Made by a program: the position numbers and the translations under genes. Below are positions 49,146 through 59,201 of a stretch of DNA of 64,000 nt, piece by piece. The stretch is from assembly GCF_030605225.1 (NCBI RefSeq), contig NZ_JAUWAV010000006.1:1-64000 (forward strand). The letters run 5' to 3'. Within the stretch, counting starts at the first letter, position 1; each line of letters begins with the position of its first letter. The stretch is from Geoalkalibacter sp. GTDB lineage: Bacteria > Desulfobacterota > Desulfuromonadia > Desulfuromonadales > Geoalkalibacteraceae. Under the pieces are notes generated by a model. The model had not been told where the DNA came from and searched no databases. It worked only from the letters and a program-made list of their open reading frames with translations.

Positions 49146-52100
49146 ATGGTGCTCTCCGATATCTCCATTCGCCGCCCGGTGCTCGCCACGGTGATGAGTC
49201 TGGTCATCGTGCTCATCGGCCTGATCAGCTACCAGCGTCTCTCGGTGCGCGAGTACCCCAAGATCGACGAGCCGGTGGTCAATGTCGAAACCGTCTATCC
49301 CGGCGCCACCGCCGAGATCATCGAATCGCAGATCACCCAAACCCTGGAGGAAAGCCTCGCCGGCATCGAGGGCATCGACGTGCTGACCTCGGTGTCGCGC
49401 CCCGAGAAAAGCCAGATCACCATCAAGTTCAAGCTCACGCGCAACCCCGACGAGGCGGCCAACGACGTGCGCGACCGGGTGTCGCGGGTACGCGGCCTGC
49501 TGCCCGACGAGGTCCAAGAGCCGGTGATCAGCAAGGTCGAGGCCGATGCCCAGCCGACCATCTACCTGGCCTTCTCGTCGAGCAACCACAGTCCCCTGGA
49601 AATCACCGACTACGCCGATCGCTTCGTCAAGGACCGCCTGCAGAACATCCAGGGCGTGGCCAACGTCATGATCCTCGGCGACCGACGCTACGCCATGCGC
49701 GTGTGGCTTGACCGCGCGCGTCTGGCGGCTTACCGGCTCACCCCGCAGGATGTGGAAACCGCCCTGCGTCAGCAGAACGTGGAAATCCCCTCGGGGCGCA
49801 TCGAATCGCTGGAGCGCGAGTTCACGGTGCTCGCGGAGACCGACCTGCGCACCGAAGCGCAGTTCGAGGAACTGATTCTACGCAGCGCCGACAATTATCT
49901 GGTGCGCCTTAAGGACGTGGGCCGGGTGGAGCTCGGCGCGCGCAGCGAACGCACGGTGGTGCGCTTCAAGGGCCAACCGGCGGTGGCTCTGGGGGTGGTG
50001 CGCCAGGCCACCGCCAATCCCCTGGACATCTCCCAGGGGGTCAAGGACATGCTGCCGCAGATCGAGGCGACTCTGCCCGCGGGCATGCGCGTCGAGATCG
50101 CCTATGACAGCTCGATCTTCATCGACCGCTCCATCAAGAACGTCTTTACGACCATCGCCGAAGCGGTGGTGCTGGTCATCCTGGTCATCTATTTTTTCCT
50201 GCGCTCGGTGCGCTCGACCCTGGTGCCGCTGGTCACCATCCCGGTGTCGCTGATCGGCGCCTTCGGCATCATGTATGCCTTCGGCTTCTCCATCAACACA
50301 TTGACCCTGCTCGCCCTGGTGCTGGCCATCGGCATGGTGGTCGATGATGCCATCGTCATGCTGGAAAACATCTACCGCCATGTCGAAGCAGGGCTTTCGC
50401 CGTTGCAGGCGGCCTTCAAGGGCAGTCGCGAAATCGCCTTCGCGGTCATCGCCATGACCCTGACTCTGGCGGCGGTCTATGCCCCCATCGGCTTCATGGA
50501 GGGGCGCACCGGGCGGTTGTTCACCGAGTTCGCCCTGACCCTGGCGGGCGCGGTGCTGGTCTCGGGCTTTGTCGCCCTGACCCTCTCGCCCATGATGTGC
50601 TCCAAGCTGCTGCGCCACAAAACCACCCACCATCCCCTCTATAATTTCATCGAAAAGGGCATGGTGCTCATGACCGACGGCTACCGGTGGCTACTGCGCA
50701 AGTCGCTGCGCTTGAGCGCGGTGGTGGTGCTGGTGGGGGTGCTGACGGCCGGAGCGGCCTATTTTCTGTTCGGCGTGCTCAAGTCGGAGCTGGCCCCCAC
50801 GGAGGATCGCGGCACCATCGTCGGCGTGGGCATCGCGCCCGAGGGCGCGACGGTGGCCTTCACCGACCGCTACGCGCGCATGATGGAGCAGGTGTTCGCC
50901 GCCACCCCGGAGGTGGAGCGCTACTTCGTCGTCACCGGCTTTCCCGTGGTGTCGCAGATCATCTCCTTCTCGGGCCTCACCGACTGGGAGGAGCGCGCGC
51001 GCAAGCAGCAGGACATCGCCCAGGAAATGCAGCCCAAGCTGTTCGGCGGCATCCCCGGCATCCTCTCCTTCGCCGTCAATCCACCCTCCCTCGGCCAGAG
51101 CGCCATCGCCCAACCCGTGCAGTTCGTCATCCAGACCAGCGCACCCTACGAGGAGCTGCAACGCATGACCGACGCCGTGCTGGCCGAAGCCCGAGACTGG
51201 CCGGGCTTTCTCAACCTCGACACCGATCTCAAGCTCAATAAGCCGCAGCTCGCGGTGCAGGTCGATCGCGACAAGGCGCTGGATGTGGGGGTGGAGGTTG
51301 CGACCATCGGCCGCACTCTGGAAACATTGCTCGGCGGCCGTCAGGTGACGCGCTTTAAGCGCGAGGGCAAGCAGTACGACGTGGTGGTGCAGGTGGAGGA
51401 TGCCGACCGCGCCAGCCCCGCGGACCTTTCGGCGATCTATGTGCGCGGGCGGGGCGAGGAGATGATTCAGCTCTCGAACCTGGTGCGCGTCGAGGAAACC
51501 GTGGCGCCGCGCGAACTCAACCATTTCAATCAGCTGCGCGCCGCCAAGATCACCGCCAACCTGGCACCGGGCTATGCCCTCTCCGACGCCCTGGCCGCCC
51601 TCGAAGACATCGCGGCGCGCGTCTTGCCGGCCGGCGCGGTAATCGACTACGACGGCCCGTCGCGTGAGTTCAAGGAATCGAGCGCCAGCCTCTATGTCAC
51701 CTTCCTGCTGGCCCTGGCCTTCATCTACCTGGTGCTGGCCGCCCAGTTCGAGAGCTTTCTCGATCCCTTCATCATCATGCTCTCGGTGCCCCTCTCGGTG
51801 ACCGGCGCCTTGGGCGCCCTGTGGCTGACCGGGCACACGCTCAACATTTACAGCCAGATCGGTCTGGTGACCCTGGTGGGGCTCATCACCAAGCACGGCA
51901 TTCTCATCGTCGAGTTCGCCAACCAGCTGCGCGAGGAGGGCCTGAGCAAGCTCGAGGCAGTGATCGAATCCTCGGCGCTGCGTCTGCGGCCGATTCTCAT
52001 GACCACCGGCGCCATGGTGCTCGGCGTCGTGCCCCTGGCCCTGGCCAGCGGCGCCGGGGCGGAGAGTCGCCAGGCCATCGGCTGGGTGATTTTCGGCGGC

Positions 52101-52235
52101 ATGACCCTGGGCACCCTGCTGACCCTGTTCGTGGTGCCCACCGCCTACCTGCTCATTGCCCGCCGACGGGTGCCGGTCAGAGAACCGGATCTGGAAACTC
52201 CCGATGAAGCAGTCGCGGCGGACAGCGCCGCCTGA
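49146..52235 (+). CDS. RND family efflux transporter (AcrB/MexB-like, HAE1-type)
   Basis: The 1029-residue proton-driven transporter has twelve transmembrane helices in two repeats and two large periplasmic loops. Landmarks are LATVMSLVIVLIGLISYQRL at the start, the helix-4 proton-relay segment ALVLAIGMVVDDAIVMLENI with paired Asp residues, and GTLLTLFVVPTAYLLIA at the end. It pumps hydrophobic or amphipathic compounds; single-subunit architecture and length place it with the multidrug type. A GGAGG ribosome site precedes the ATG. Confidence 0.96.
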   Translation: MVLSDISIRRPVLATVMSLVIVLIGLISYQRLSVREYPKIDEPVVNVETVYPGATAEIIESQITQTLEESLAGIEGIDVLTSVSRPEKSQITIKFKLTRNPDEAANDVRDRVSRVRGLLPDEVQEPVISKVEADAQPTIYLAFSSSNHSPLEITDYADRFVKDRLQNIQGVANVMILGDRRYAMRVWLDRARLAAYRLTPQDVETALRQQNVEIPSGRIESLEREFTVLAETDLRTEAQFEELILRSADNYLVRLKDVGRVELGARSERTVVRFKGQPAVALGVVRQATANPLDISQGVKDMLPQIEATLPAGMRVEIAYDSSIFIDRSIKNVFTTIAEAVVLVILVIYFFLRSVRSTLVPLVTIPVSLIGAFGIMYAFGFSINTLTLLALVLAIGMVVDDAIVMLENIYRHVEAGLSPLQAAFKGSREIAFAVIAMTLTLAAVYAPIGFMEGRTGRLFTEFALTLAGAVLVSGFVALTLSPMMCSKLLRHKTTHHPLYNFIEKGMVLMTDGYRWLLRKSLRLSAVVVLVGVLTAGAAYFLFGVLKSELAPTEDRGTIVGVGIAPEGATVAFTDRYARMMEQVFAATPEVERYFVVTGFPVVSQIISFSGLTDWEERARKQQDIAQEMQPKLFGGIPGILSFAVNPPSLGQSAIAQPVQFVIQTSAPYEELQRMTDAVLAEARDWPGFLNLDTDLKLNKPQLAVQVDRDKALDVGVEVATIGRTLETLLGGRQVTRFKREGKQYDVVVQVEDADRASPADLSAIYVRGRGEEMIQLSNLVRVEETVAPRELNHFNQLRAAKITANLAPGYALSDALAALEDIAARVLPAGAVIDYDGPSREFKESSASLYVTFLLALAFIYLVLAAQFESFLDPFIIMLSVPLSVTGALGALWLTGHTLNIYSQIGLVTLVGLITKHGILIVEFANQLREEGLSKLEAVIESSALRLRPILMTTGAMVLGVVPLALASGAGAESRQAIGWVIFGGMTLGTLLTLFVVPTAYLLIARRRVPVREPDLETPDEAVAADSAA

Positions 52236-52269
52236 TCTCGATTCTTTTCCTTGCGATAAAGGACCGCTC

Positions 52270-53712
52270 ATGTCGAAAACCTTTCACGCCCGCCTGGCGC
52301 TCCTCGGCCTAACCGCGCTGCTGCTTGGCGCCTGCACCCTGGGCCCACAGTATCAACGGCCGGAGATCGCCGTTCCGCCCGTCTACCGTGAAGATGCACC
52401 CTGGAAGGAGGCCGCCCCCGCCGACCATCTGCCCAAGGATGACTGGTGGCGGCTGTACGGCGATACCACCCTCAATGCCCTGCAGAACGAAGCACGCCTG
52501 GCCAACCAGGACGTGGCTGCCGCCGTGGCGCGGTTGGAGCGGGCCCGCGCCGCCGCGCGCATCAGCCGGGCCGATCTGCTGCCGCGCCTCGACCTGGATC
52601 CCAGCGCGCGACGCGGACGCACGCCCGAGGATCTGGCACCGGGAACCGGCGGCTTCACCGCCACCAGCTTGCAGCTACCCCTGGATCTGAGCTACGAGAT
52701 CGATCTCTGGGGACGGGTGCGGCGCTCCGTCGAGGCGGCCGGCGCCGAGTATCAGGCCGGCGCCGCCGATCTGCACAACCTGCTGCTGAGCGTCCACGCC
52801 GAGGTGGCGCGCAACTATTTCGGCCTGCGCACCCTGGATGCGGAAATCGCTTTGCTGGAGCGCACCCTGAGCCTGCGTGAGCAGAATCTGCGTCTGGTGG
52901 AAAGTTTGTTCAAGAATGGTCAGGTCGGCCGCCTCGATGTCGCCCGCGCCGAGACGGAACTGGCCTCGGCCGAGGCCGAGGCCGCGGGGCTGCGCCGTCT
53001 GCGCGCCCAGCTTGAACATGCCCTGGCGTTATTGGTGGGAAGGCCCGTGGCGGATTTTTCCCTACCCGCCGCACCTCTTGATCTCGAGCCACCGGCCATC
53101 GCGCCGGGGCTGCCGTCGGCGCTACTCGAACGCCGCCCCGACGTGGCCGCCGCCGAACGGCGCATGGCCGCCGCCAACGCCCGCATCGGCGTGGCGCAGG
53201 CCGCCTTCTTTCCGGCGGTGCGTCTCACCGGCAGCGCCGGCTACGGCAGCAACGAACTCTCCTCCCTGTTTTCCTGGGACAATCGCGCCTGGAGCCTGGG
53301 TCCTGCCATTTCCCTGCCCATTTTCGACGCCGGACGCAATCGCGCCGGCTTGGAGCAGGCGCGCGCCGCCCATGAGGAAGCCGTCGCTAATTATCGTCAG
53401 AGTCTGCTCATCGCGTTTCGCGAGGTGGAAGACGCTCTCTCCGACCTGCGCTACCTCGCCGAGCAGGGCCAGGCCGAGGATCGGGCGACAAGCAGCGCGC
53501 GCGAGGCGGCCGAACTCTCCGGCAAGCGCTACCGCGCCGGACTGGTGAGCTATCTGGAAGTGGTCGACGCGGAGCGCACCGCGCTGGCCTCCGAACGTGC
53601 CGCCACGCGCATTCTCGGCCAGCGCCTGCAGGCCGGCGTGTCGTTGATCAAGGCTCTGGGTGGGGGATGGAGCGATGAGGTGTTGCCGATGGTGGAACCC
53701 GCCGGGGGTTGA
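52270..53712 (+). CDS. Outer-membrane efflux lipoprotein (NodT/TolC family)
   Basis: The gene codes for 480 residues from ATG 52270 (AAAGGA ribosome site). The signal peptide ends in LLGAC (lipobox). Two OEP repeats follow: ARLANQDVAAAVARLERARA, the LDLSYEIDLWGRVRRSVEAA segment, and in the second repeat FREVEDALSDLRYLAEQG and KRYRAGLVSYLEVVDAERTA. It forms the outer-membrane channel of the tripartite pump and follows the pump gene by 34 bp. The longer reading from 52156 overlaps the pump and lacks similarity. Confidence 0.95.
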   Translation: MSKTFHARLALLGLTALLLGACTLGPQYQRPEIAVPPVYREDAPWKEAAPADHLPKDDWWRLYGDTTLNALQNEARLANQDVAAAVARLERARAAARISRADLLPRLDLDPSARRGRTPEDLAPGTGGFTATSLQLPLDLSYEIDLWGRVRRSVEAAGAEYQAGAADLHNLLLSVHAEVARNYFGLRTLDAEIALLERTLSLREQNLRLVESLFKNGQVGRLDVARAETELASAEAEAAGLRRLRAQLEHALALLVGRPVADFSLPAAPLDLEPPAIAPGLPSALLERRPDVAAAERRMAAANARIGVAQAAFFPAVRLTGSAGYGSNELSSLFSWDNRAWSLGPAISLPIFDAGRNRAGLEQARAAHEEAVANYRQSLLIAFREVEDALSDLRYLAEQGQAEDRATSSAREAAELSGKRYRAGLVSYLEVVDAERTALASERAATRILGQRLQAGVSLIKALGGGWSDEVLPMVEPAGG

Positions 53713-53771
53713 GACTCGCGTTTCATGCAATTTAGCAGTGGAACGCATCCCGAGGAAAGGAGCTTTGACCT

Positions 53772-54167
53772 TCAATGCTCTTCGAGATAGGCGCGTAACG
53801 ACAGGATTCTGATCCCTTCGTATTCGCCCAGCCCCAGCATGGCACGATCCCCCGTGACAATGCACCGCGCCTGACCTGCCAAGGCGCATTCCAGTACGCG
53901 GTTATCCGGTTCATCGGCCAGCACGGTCAAGGTCAAATTCGGCTCCACCATCTGCCCCATCTCGCTTAGCAGCACGGCGACTCGACTCAGCGCCTCGCGG
54001 TCCTTGCTGAATTTACGGGCCAATACCGCGAGGGTTTCGTCGATCAGTGCCCGCGAAACGATCAACTCATCGCGACCGTCGAGAATGCGCAACATGGCCT
54101 CTTCGGCGCAACTGCCGCGCAGGGCGAGCGCTGAAATGAAGATATTGCTATCAAAGACCACCTTCAT
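53772..54167 (-). CDS. PIN-domain toxin-like ribonuclease
   Basis: The protein has 131 residues. The PIN acidic residues are present: Asp in VVFDSNIFISAL (D6), Glu in SRALIDETLAVLARK and the later Asp in CIVTGDRAMLG. It belongs to the 'toxin component, PIN family' group rather than classic VapC. It overlaps the antitoxin-like gene by 4 bp (54164-54167). It should cleave RNA when not held by its partner. Confidence 0.85.
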   Translation of the reverse strand: MKVVFDSNIFISALALRGSCAEEAMLRILDGRDELIVSRALIDETLAVLARKFSKDREALSRVAVLLSEMGQMVEPNLTLTVLADEPDNRVLECALAGQARCIVTGDRAMLGLGEYEGIRILSLRAYLEEH

Positions 54168-54397
54168 TTCAAATATTTATCCAGGTCTTCCTCGGTCAGG
54201 ACGCCCTTCTCCTTGGCCTTGCGGCTCCAGTAATCCTGTGCCTGAAGAAATTCATCCTTGAGCCTTGCTTTGCGGGCCAGGCGCAGCGCATCCTGAATCA
54301 CGGCGCTCAGGGTCTGTCCTTTTTCCTTGGCCATTTCCTCGGCTTCCCTGGCCAGGTCAGCCGGCAGGGAAATGGTTTTTTTCACAGCTTGTCCCAT
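54164..54397 (-). CDS. RHH antitoxin-like protein, partner of the PIN toxin
   Basis: The protein has 77 residues. VKKTISLPADLAREAEEMAK is the strand and first helix of a ribbon-helix-helix domain, and the C-terminal tail (SRKAKEKGVLTEEDLDKYLK) is the flexible toxin-binding part. The start is preceded by GGGAGGTG, a good ribosome site. The antitoxin-before-toxin order with a 4-bp overlap is the standard module arrangement. It is expected to autoregulate its promoter in the divergent space before putA. Confidence 0.85.
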   Translation of the reverse strand: MGQAVKKTISLPADLAREAEEMAKEKGQTLSAVIQDALRLARKARLKDEFLQAQDYWSRKAKEKGVLTEEDLDKYLK

Positions 54398-54589
54398 GTT
54401 TCACCTCCCGAGGTATGAATAAATCTTACCATCTGCGTCCCTGCTCTCCAATCTGAAAAAAAGTCCATAGGCACCTCTTCACCGCCACCGCCCAGCATCG
54501 CCTCCGCCTGCGCCACCGCCGATCTCTGCTAAAATTTTCAAACAACAGACACGCGCCCCTAACCCCTGCAATCGCCTCCGAGGCCTGCC

Positions 54590-57583
54590 ATGACCGACCA
54601 GCAACTCAACGAGCGCATTCTCCAGCGTGGCCGGGAGTTGTTCGCCGCCATCGCCGATCATAAACCTTCTCTTTTCAACCGCGACCTCTGGGCGGGCAAG
54701 GTGCTCGACTGGTGCATGCGCGAGGAGCGCTTCAAGGTGCGGATGTTTCGCTTCATCGACGTATTTCCCGCCATCCGCGGCGGCGAAGCCCTGCAGCGCC
54801 ACCTCCAGGACTATTTCGGCGACCTCGAGGATCTGCCAGAGTTTCTGCGCTGGGGCCTGCGCACCACGGGCGTCACGGGGCGCTTGGGCGGCGCGGTGCT
54901 GCGGCGTTTTCTCGCGCGCAACATCCGGGCCATGGCGGCTCAGTTCATCGTCGGCGAAACCGCCGGCGAGGCGATCCGCCATCTGGGGCGCCTGCGCCAG
55001 GAGGGGTTCGCCTTTACCCTCGACGCCCTGGGCGAGGCCACGGTCAGCGAGGAAGAAGCTCAGGATTATGTGGACATCTACCTCGATCTGCTCAGGCGCC
55101 TGGGTGAGGCTCAGGACCGATGGGCGCCCCTCAGGCCGCAACTTGAGGGGCCCGGCGGCGACTGGGGCCATGCGCCGAAAATCAACATCTCGGTCAAGGC
55201 TTCCGCCCTTTACTCGCAGATCCGGCCGCAAGATTTCAACGGCTCCATCGACGCCGTCACCGCCCGTCTGGAGCCGATCTACGCCCGAGTTCAAGCCCTC
55301 GGCGGCTTTTTGTGCATCGACATGGAAGCGCACCGCACCAAGGACATCACCCTGGCGGTCTACCGCCGCCTGCGCGAGAAATATCCCGCCTACCCCCACC
55401 TCGGCATCGTTTTGCAGGCCTACCACAAGGAAACCGAGGACAATCTCGATCTGCTGCTGACCTGGGCGCGCAAAAAGGGTCTGCATCTCAACATTCGCCT
55501 GGTCAAGGGCGCGTACTGGGACATGGAGACGGTGCTCGCCGCGCAGAACGGCTGGCCGCAGCGGGTCTTTACCGACAAGGCCGCCACGGACGCCAATTTC
55601 GAAAAGCTCGCTTACAAGATTCTCGAACACAGCGATCTGTGTGATCTGGCGGTGGGCTCCCACAATCTTCGCTCCATCGCCGCCGTTCTCGAAATGGCGC
55701 GCTCCCTGCGCGTGCCGTCGGAGCGCTACGAATTCCAGGTGCTCTACGGCATGGCCGAGCCGGTGCGCCAGGCCCTGCGCGATCAGATCGGCCGGGTGCG
55801 GCTCTACTGCCCCTTTGGTCAAATGGTGCCGGGCATGGCCTACCTGGTCCGACGTCTGCTGGAGAACACCGCCAACGAATCCTTTCTGCGCCAGAGCTTC
55901 GCCGAGGGCGAGGAGGTGGACAAGCTGCTGGCCGACCCGCGCAGCCTGCTGAACCTGCGCAGCACTCAGGCGAGCGTAGCGCCGCCGATGCCGCCGGCGG
56001 CGCGCCCCTTTCCTAACGAACCGGCCGCGGACTTCACCCGCCCCGAGCAGCGCGCCGCTTTCGCCCAGGCCCTCTCCCAGGTGCGTCATTGGCTCGGCGC
56101 CGCCTATCCCCTCTACATCAACGGCACGGAATTGCCCACGGACAAATCCCGGCCGTCGGTCAACCCCGCGGCCCCCGAGGAAATCATCGGCCACATCAGC
56201 CAGGCCGGCCCCGACGAGGTGGAAGCGGCGGTGGAAGCGGCGCGGGCCGCCCTGCCTCGCTGGCGCGCCACGCCGGTCGCGCAGCGCGCCGCCGTGCTGT
56301 TGCGCGCCGCGCACCAAGCGCGCAAGCGGCTCTTTGAGCTGGCCGCCTGGCAGGTTTTGGAAATCGGCAAACAGTGGGATCAGGCCCACGCCGATGTCGC
56401 GGAAGCCATCGATTTTCTCGAATACTACGCCCGCGAGATGGTGCGCCTCGGCGATACGCGACGACTGGGTCCCGTGCCCGGCGAGGACAACCGCCTGACC
56501 TACCAGCCCAAGGGCGTGGCGGCGGTCATCGCGCCCTGGAACTTTCCCCTGGCCATCAGCTGCGGCATGACGGCCGCCGCTCTGGTCACCGGCAACACCG
56601 TGGTCTACAAACCCTCGAGCCTCACCCCGGTGATCGGCTGGAAACTTCTCGAACTGCTGCGCGACGCCGGACTACCCGCGGGAGTTTTCAACTATCTACC
56701 GGGAGCGAGCGCCGAGATCGGTGATCTGCTGGTGGAACATCCGGTGGTGAGCCTCATCGCCTTCACCGGCTCACAAGAGGTCGGCCTGCGCATCCTGCAA
56801 AAAGCCGCGATTCTTTCCCCCGGCCAGCGCCAGGTGAAAAAAGTGGTGGCCGAGATGGGCGGAAAGAACGCCATCATCGTCGATGAGGACGCCGACCTCG
56901 ACGAGGCGATCCCGGCGATTCTCGCCTCGGCCTTCGGATTCCAGGGGCAGAAATGTTCGGCCTGCTCGCGTCTCATCGTGGTCGATGCCATCTACCCCGC
57001 CCTGCGCGAACGCCTGATCAAGGCGGCACGTTCCCTGCGCCTGGGTCCGGCGGAAAATCCCGCTGCCTTCCTCGGACCCGTCGCCGACCCGGCGGCGGTG
57101 AAAAAAATCCGTCAGTACATCCAACTGGCGCTGCAGGAAGGCACCCTCATTTACCAGAGCGAGATTCCCGAGGGCCCGGGCTATTACGTGCCCCTCACCC
57201 TCGTCGAGGGCATCCGCCCCGAGCATCGCCTGGCCAACGAGGAGGTGTTCGGGCCGCTGCTGGCGCTGATGCGCGTGGCTGATTTCGACGAGGCGCTGGC
57301 GTGGGCCAACGCCACGGAACAGGCCCTGACCGGAGGGGTGTTCAGCCGCTGCCCCAGCCATTTGCAACGGGCGCGGGACGAATTTCGCGTCGGCAATCTC
57401 TACCTCAACCGCGGAATCACCGGCGCCCTGGTCGGCCGCCAGCCCTTCGGCGGCTTCGGCCTCTCGGGCACCGGCACCAAGGCGGGCGGCGCCGATTACC
57501 TGCTGCACTTCTTGGATCCGCGTTGCGTGACGGAAAACACCCTGCGACGCGGTTTTGCGCCGGAGGCTGATGAAGACAAGTAA
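54590..57583 (+). CDS. putA: Bifunctional proline dehydrogenase / glutamate-semialdehyde dehydrogenase (PutA)
   Basis: The protein has 997 residues. The N-terminal FAD-dependent proline dehydrogenase barrel occupies about residues 90-450 (SVKASALYSQIRPQDF, CIDMEAHRTKDITLAVYRRL, LVKGAYWDME, RLYCPFGQMVPGMAYLVRRL). The C-terminal aldehyde dehydrogenase has VIAPWNFPLAISCGM, the Glu in VVAEMGGKNAIIV and the catalytic Cys in FQGQKCSACSR (near 787). It oxidises proline to glutamate, passing electrons to quinone and NAD. There is no N-terminal RHH DNA-binding domain, so it does not self-regulate like E. coli PutA. Confidence 0.96.
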   Translation: MTDQQLNERILQRGRELFAAIADHKPSLFNRDLWAGKVLDWCMREERFKVRMFRFIDVFPAIRGGEALQRHLQDYFGDLEDLPEFLRWGLRTTGVTGRLGGAVLRRFLARNIRAMAAQFIVGETAGEAIRHLGRLRQEGFAFTLDALGEATVSEEEAQDYVDIYLDLLRRLGEAQDRWAPLRPQLEGPGGDWGHAPKINISVKASALYSQIRPQDFNGSIDAVTARLEPIYARVQALGGFLCIDMEAHRTKDITLAVYRRLREKYPAYPHLGIVLQAYHKETEDNLDLLLTWARKKGLHLNIRLVKGAYWDMETVLAAQNGWPQRVFTDKAATDANFEKLAYKILEHSDLCDLAVGSHNLRSIAAVLEMARSLRVPSERYEFQVLYGMAEPVRQALRDQIGRVRLYCPFGQMVPGMAYLVRRLLENTANESFLRQSFAEGEEVDKLLADPRSLLNLRSTQASVAPPMPPAARPFPNEPAADFTRPEQRAAFAQALSQVRHWLGAAYPLYINGTELPTDKSRPSVNPAAPEEIIGHISQAGPDEVEAAVEAARAALPRWRATPVAQRAAVLLRAAHQARKRLFELAAWQVLEIGKQWDQAHADVAEAIDFLEYYAREMVRLGDTRRLGPVPGEDNRLTYQPKGVAAVIAPWNFPLAISCGMTAAALVTGNTVVYKPSSLTPVIGWKLLELLRDAGLPAGVFNYLPGASAEIGDLLVEHPVVSLIAFTGSQEVGLRILQKAAILSPGQRQVKKVVAEMGGKNAIIVDEDADLDEAIPAILASAFGFQGQKCSACSRLIVVDAIYPALRERLIKAARSLRLGPAENPAAFLGPVADPAAVKKIRQYIQLALQEGTLIYQSEIPEGPGYYVPLTLVEGIRPEHRLANEEVFGPLLALMRVADFDEALAWANATEQALTGGVFSRCPSHLQRARDEFRVGNLYLNRGITGALVGRQPFGGFGLSGTGTKAGGADYLLHFLDPRCVTENTLRRGFAPEADEDK

Positions 57584-57622
57584 AAAGGCTGGGGGAGAGA
57601 GAGATGAATCGGGCGCCGCCGC

Positions 57623-58549
57623 TCAGCGATGGGCCAGTGCCGCGGAGAATTGCGGATCGGTGCGCCACAGATAGTTGGCCAGGAAGATAAACTCGTCAAC
57701 GGCGTCGCGCACCCCATCGCCGTTGAGATCAAAACGCGGGGCAAGGCCGCCCTGGCGAAACATCTGAAAATCGGCCTCGTCGACTCGCCCGTTGCCGTCG
57801 AAATCGATGTCGCGCAAAGGCGCGATCACCACGGGCACATTCAGGGTTCGGCCCTGGACCATGAGAAACACCGAGGCGTCCCAGGCCTCCTGCTGGGGAG
57901 TGGCTTCCAGGATCCAGCGGCCGTCGGGTCCGCGAAACAGGCGACGCATGCTCAGGTTGGTCAGCACCAGATTGGGCCGCGTATCGCCGCTGAAGGTGCG
58001 CAGCACCAGTCGCAGGGGCGTCTCGCCGTCGGCGACGGCGATGCCGGGCTGCTGCTCGATTTCATTGGCGACGGGCCGCCGCACCTGATCGAGCAAGGTC
58101 GCCAGATCGCGAGGCGCGGTCATGGCGGCGAGACGCTGCAGCGGGCCATCAAAGGGCTTGAGCTCGGCGGCGGGCGGGGCCGGTTGTCCCAGGCCCGGGG
58201 AGGGACGCGGGGCAGATGAGGTCGGGGTTCGCGAAGGCATGGGCGGCGGCACGATCACCGGCGGCACGAAGGGCGGCTCCTCGGGGGAGGCCTCGGTCGG
58301 CACCTCCGGCGCCTCGGGGGGCGCCGTCTCCGCTGCCTGCTCGGGAGCCGCCGGGGCGGATCGAGGCTGCGCCGTGGGACCGAAACGCAGGCCCGAATCC
58401 TCGACGGGCAAGCCCGGCTCGCTCTCGCCCAGGGACGAAAACTGCGCCCAGGCCAGATCCCGCGGACCCGTGCCGGGCACAAAAGCCAAGATTCCCGCCG
58501 CCAGCAGGCAGAAGGTCAGAATACCTGGATAAGAGTTCGGCCGCCACAT
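57623..58549 (-). CDS. Secreted or anchored EF-hand (dockerin-like) protein with Pro-rich linker
   Basis: The protein has 308 residues. An N-terminal hydrophobic helix (ILTFCLLAAGILAFVPG) acts as signal or anchor; residues about 50-130 are a Pro/Ala/Glu-rich linker. A beta-rich middle follows. At the end lie two calcium-loop motifs (DIDFDGNGRVDEADF and FDLNGDGVRDAVDEFIF), as in dockerin type I or EF-hand pairs. Bacteria without cellulosomes use such modules for calcium-dependent envelope complexes; the partner is unknown. There is no ribosome site; a TATAAT at 58563-58558 lies only 8 bp before the ATG, so the message may be leaderless. Confidence 0.7.
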   Translation of the reverse strand: MWRPNSYPGILTFCLLAAGILAFVPGTGPRDLAWAQFSSLGESEPGLPVEDSGLRFGPTAQPRSAPAAPEQAAETAPPEAPEVPTEASPEEPPFVPPVIVPPPMPSRTPTSSAPRPSPGLGQPAPPAAELKPFDGPLQRLAAMTAPRDLATLLDQVRRPVANEIEQQPGIAVADGETPLRLVLRTFSGDTRPNLVLTNLSMRRLFRGPDGRWILEATPQQEAWDASVFLMVQGRTLNVPVVIAPLRDIDFDGNGRVDEADFQMFRQGGLAPRFDLNGDGVRDAVDEFIFLANYLWRTDPQFSAALAHR

Positions 58550-58651
58550 AGGCGTCGATTATACGCATTTCGGCCGACCGGGAAAAGAGAGAAACGTGGG
58601 AGGCGAGGACAGCACGGACGCTCTCGTCCGCGCCGTCCTCGCTTAGATCGC

Positions 58652-59155
58652 TTATTTCACCCGATCCACCGGGTACTTGGCCTGCTGCCAGGCAAGGATG
58701 CCGCCGGGATGGCGCACCACGTTGGCGTAGCCGAGTTTTTTCGCCCACATGGCGCCGTTGTGGCTGCGGGTGCACTTGGTGAAGCCGCAGTAAAAGACCA
58801 GCAGACGGTCCTTGTCCTCGCCCAGCAGTTCAACGAATTTAGCCTGGGTCGCCTCGTCGAGTTCCGTCACCTCGGGGATGGGGAACTCGAACTGGACCGC
58901 GCCGGGAATGTGATTTTTCTTGTAGCTCGCCTCGTAGGGCATGGTGTCGATGAGCAGCATGGGCTTGCCGGCATCGATCCAGCCCTTGAGTTCGTCGGTG
59001 GCGACCACGCCGTAGCCGCCGCGCGCCACTTCCTGGGTGAAGGTCACCACCGCCTTCTCGGTGGTCAGGTGATCCTTGAACCAGTCGTTGGCCAGGGCCG
59101 GAGCGGCGCCGAGCAGCGTTGCGAGCAGGGCCATCAGTACCATTTTTGCCTTCAT
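58652..59155 (-). CDS. Periplasmic rhodanese-domain protein
   Basis: The gene codes for 167 residues from ATG 59155 (CAGGAGGA ribosome site), with a cleavable signal peptide (LMALLATLLGAAPALANDWF). The rhodanese fold follows: PMLLIDTMPYEASYKKNHIP, then the active-site loop LVFYCGFTKCTRSHNGA with the catalytic Cys (YCG), and the closing VVRHPGGILAWQQAKYP. The loop carries an extra Cys (TKC), as in periplasmic rhodaneses linked to sulfur transfer or redox work. It lies 46 bp after the MauE-like gene, probably in one operon. Confidence 0.85.
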   Translation of the reverse strand: MKAKMVLMALLATLLGAAPALANDWFKDHLTTEKAVVTFTQEVARGGYGVVATDELKGWIDAGKPMLLIDTMPYEASYKKNHIPGAVQFEFPIPEVTELDEATQAKFVELLGEDKDRLLVFYCGFTKCTRSHNGAMWAKKLGYANVVRHPGGILAWQQAKYPVDRVK

Positions 59156-59201
59156 TGCGTAAATCCTCCTGGGGTTATTGGGGGCCGTGCGCCCCTCGCT
59201 T

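Noticed and set aside
54479..56389. 636-codon minus-strand frame opposite putA
   Set aside because: Antisense shadow; putA on the other strand has complete catalytic motifs.
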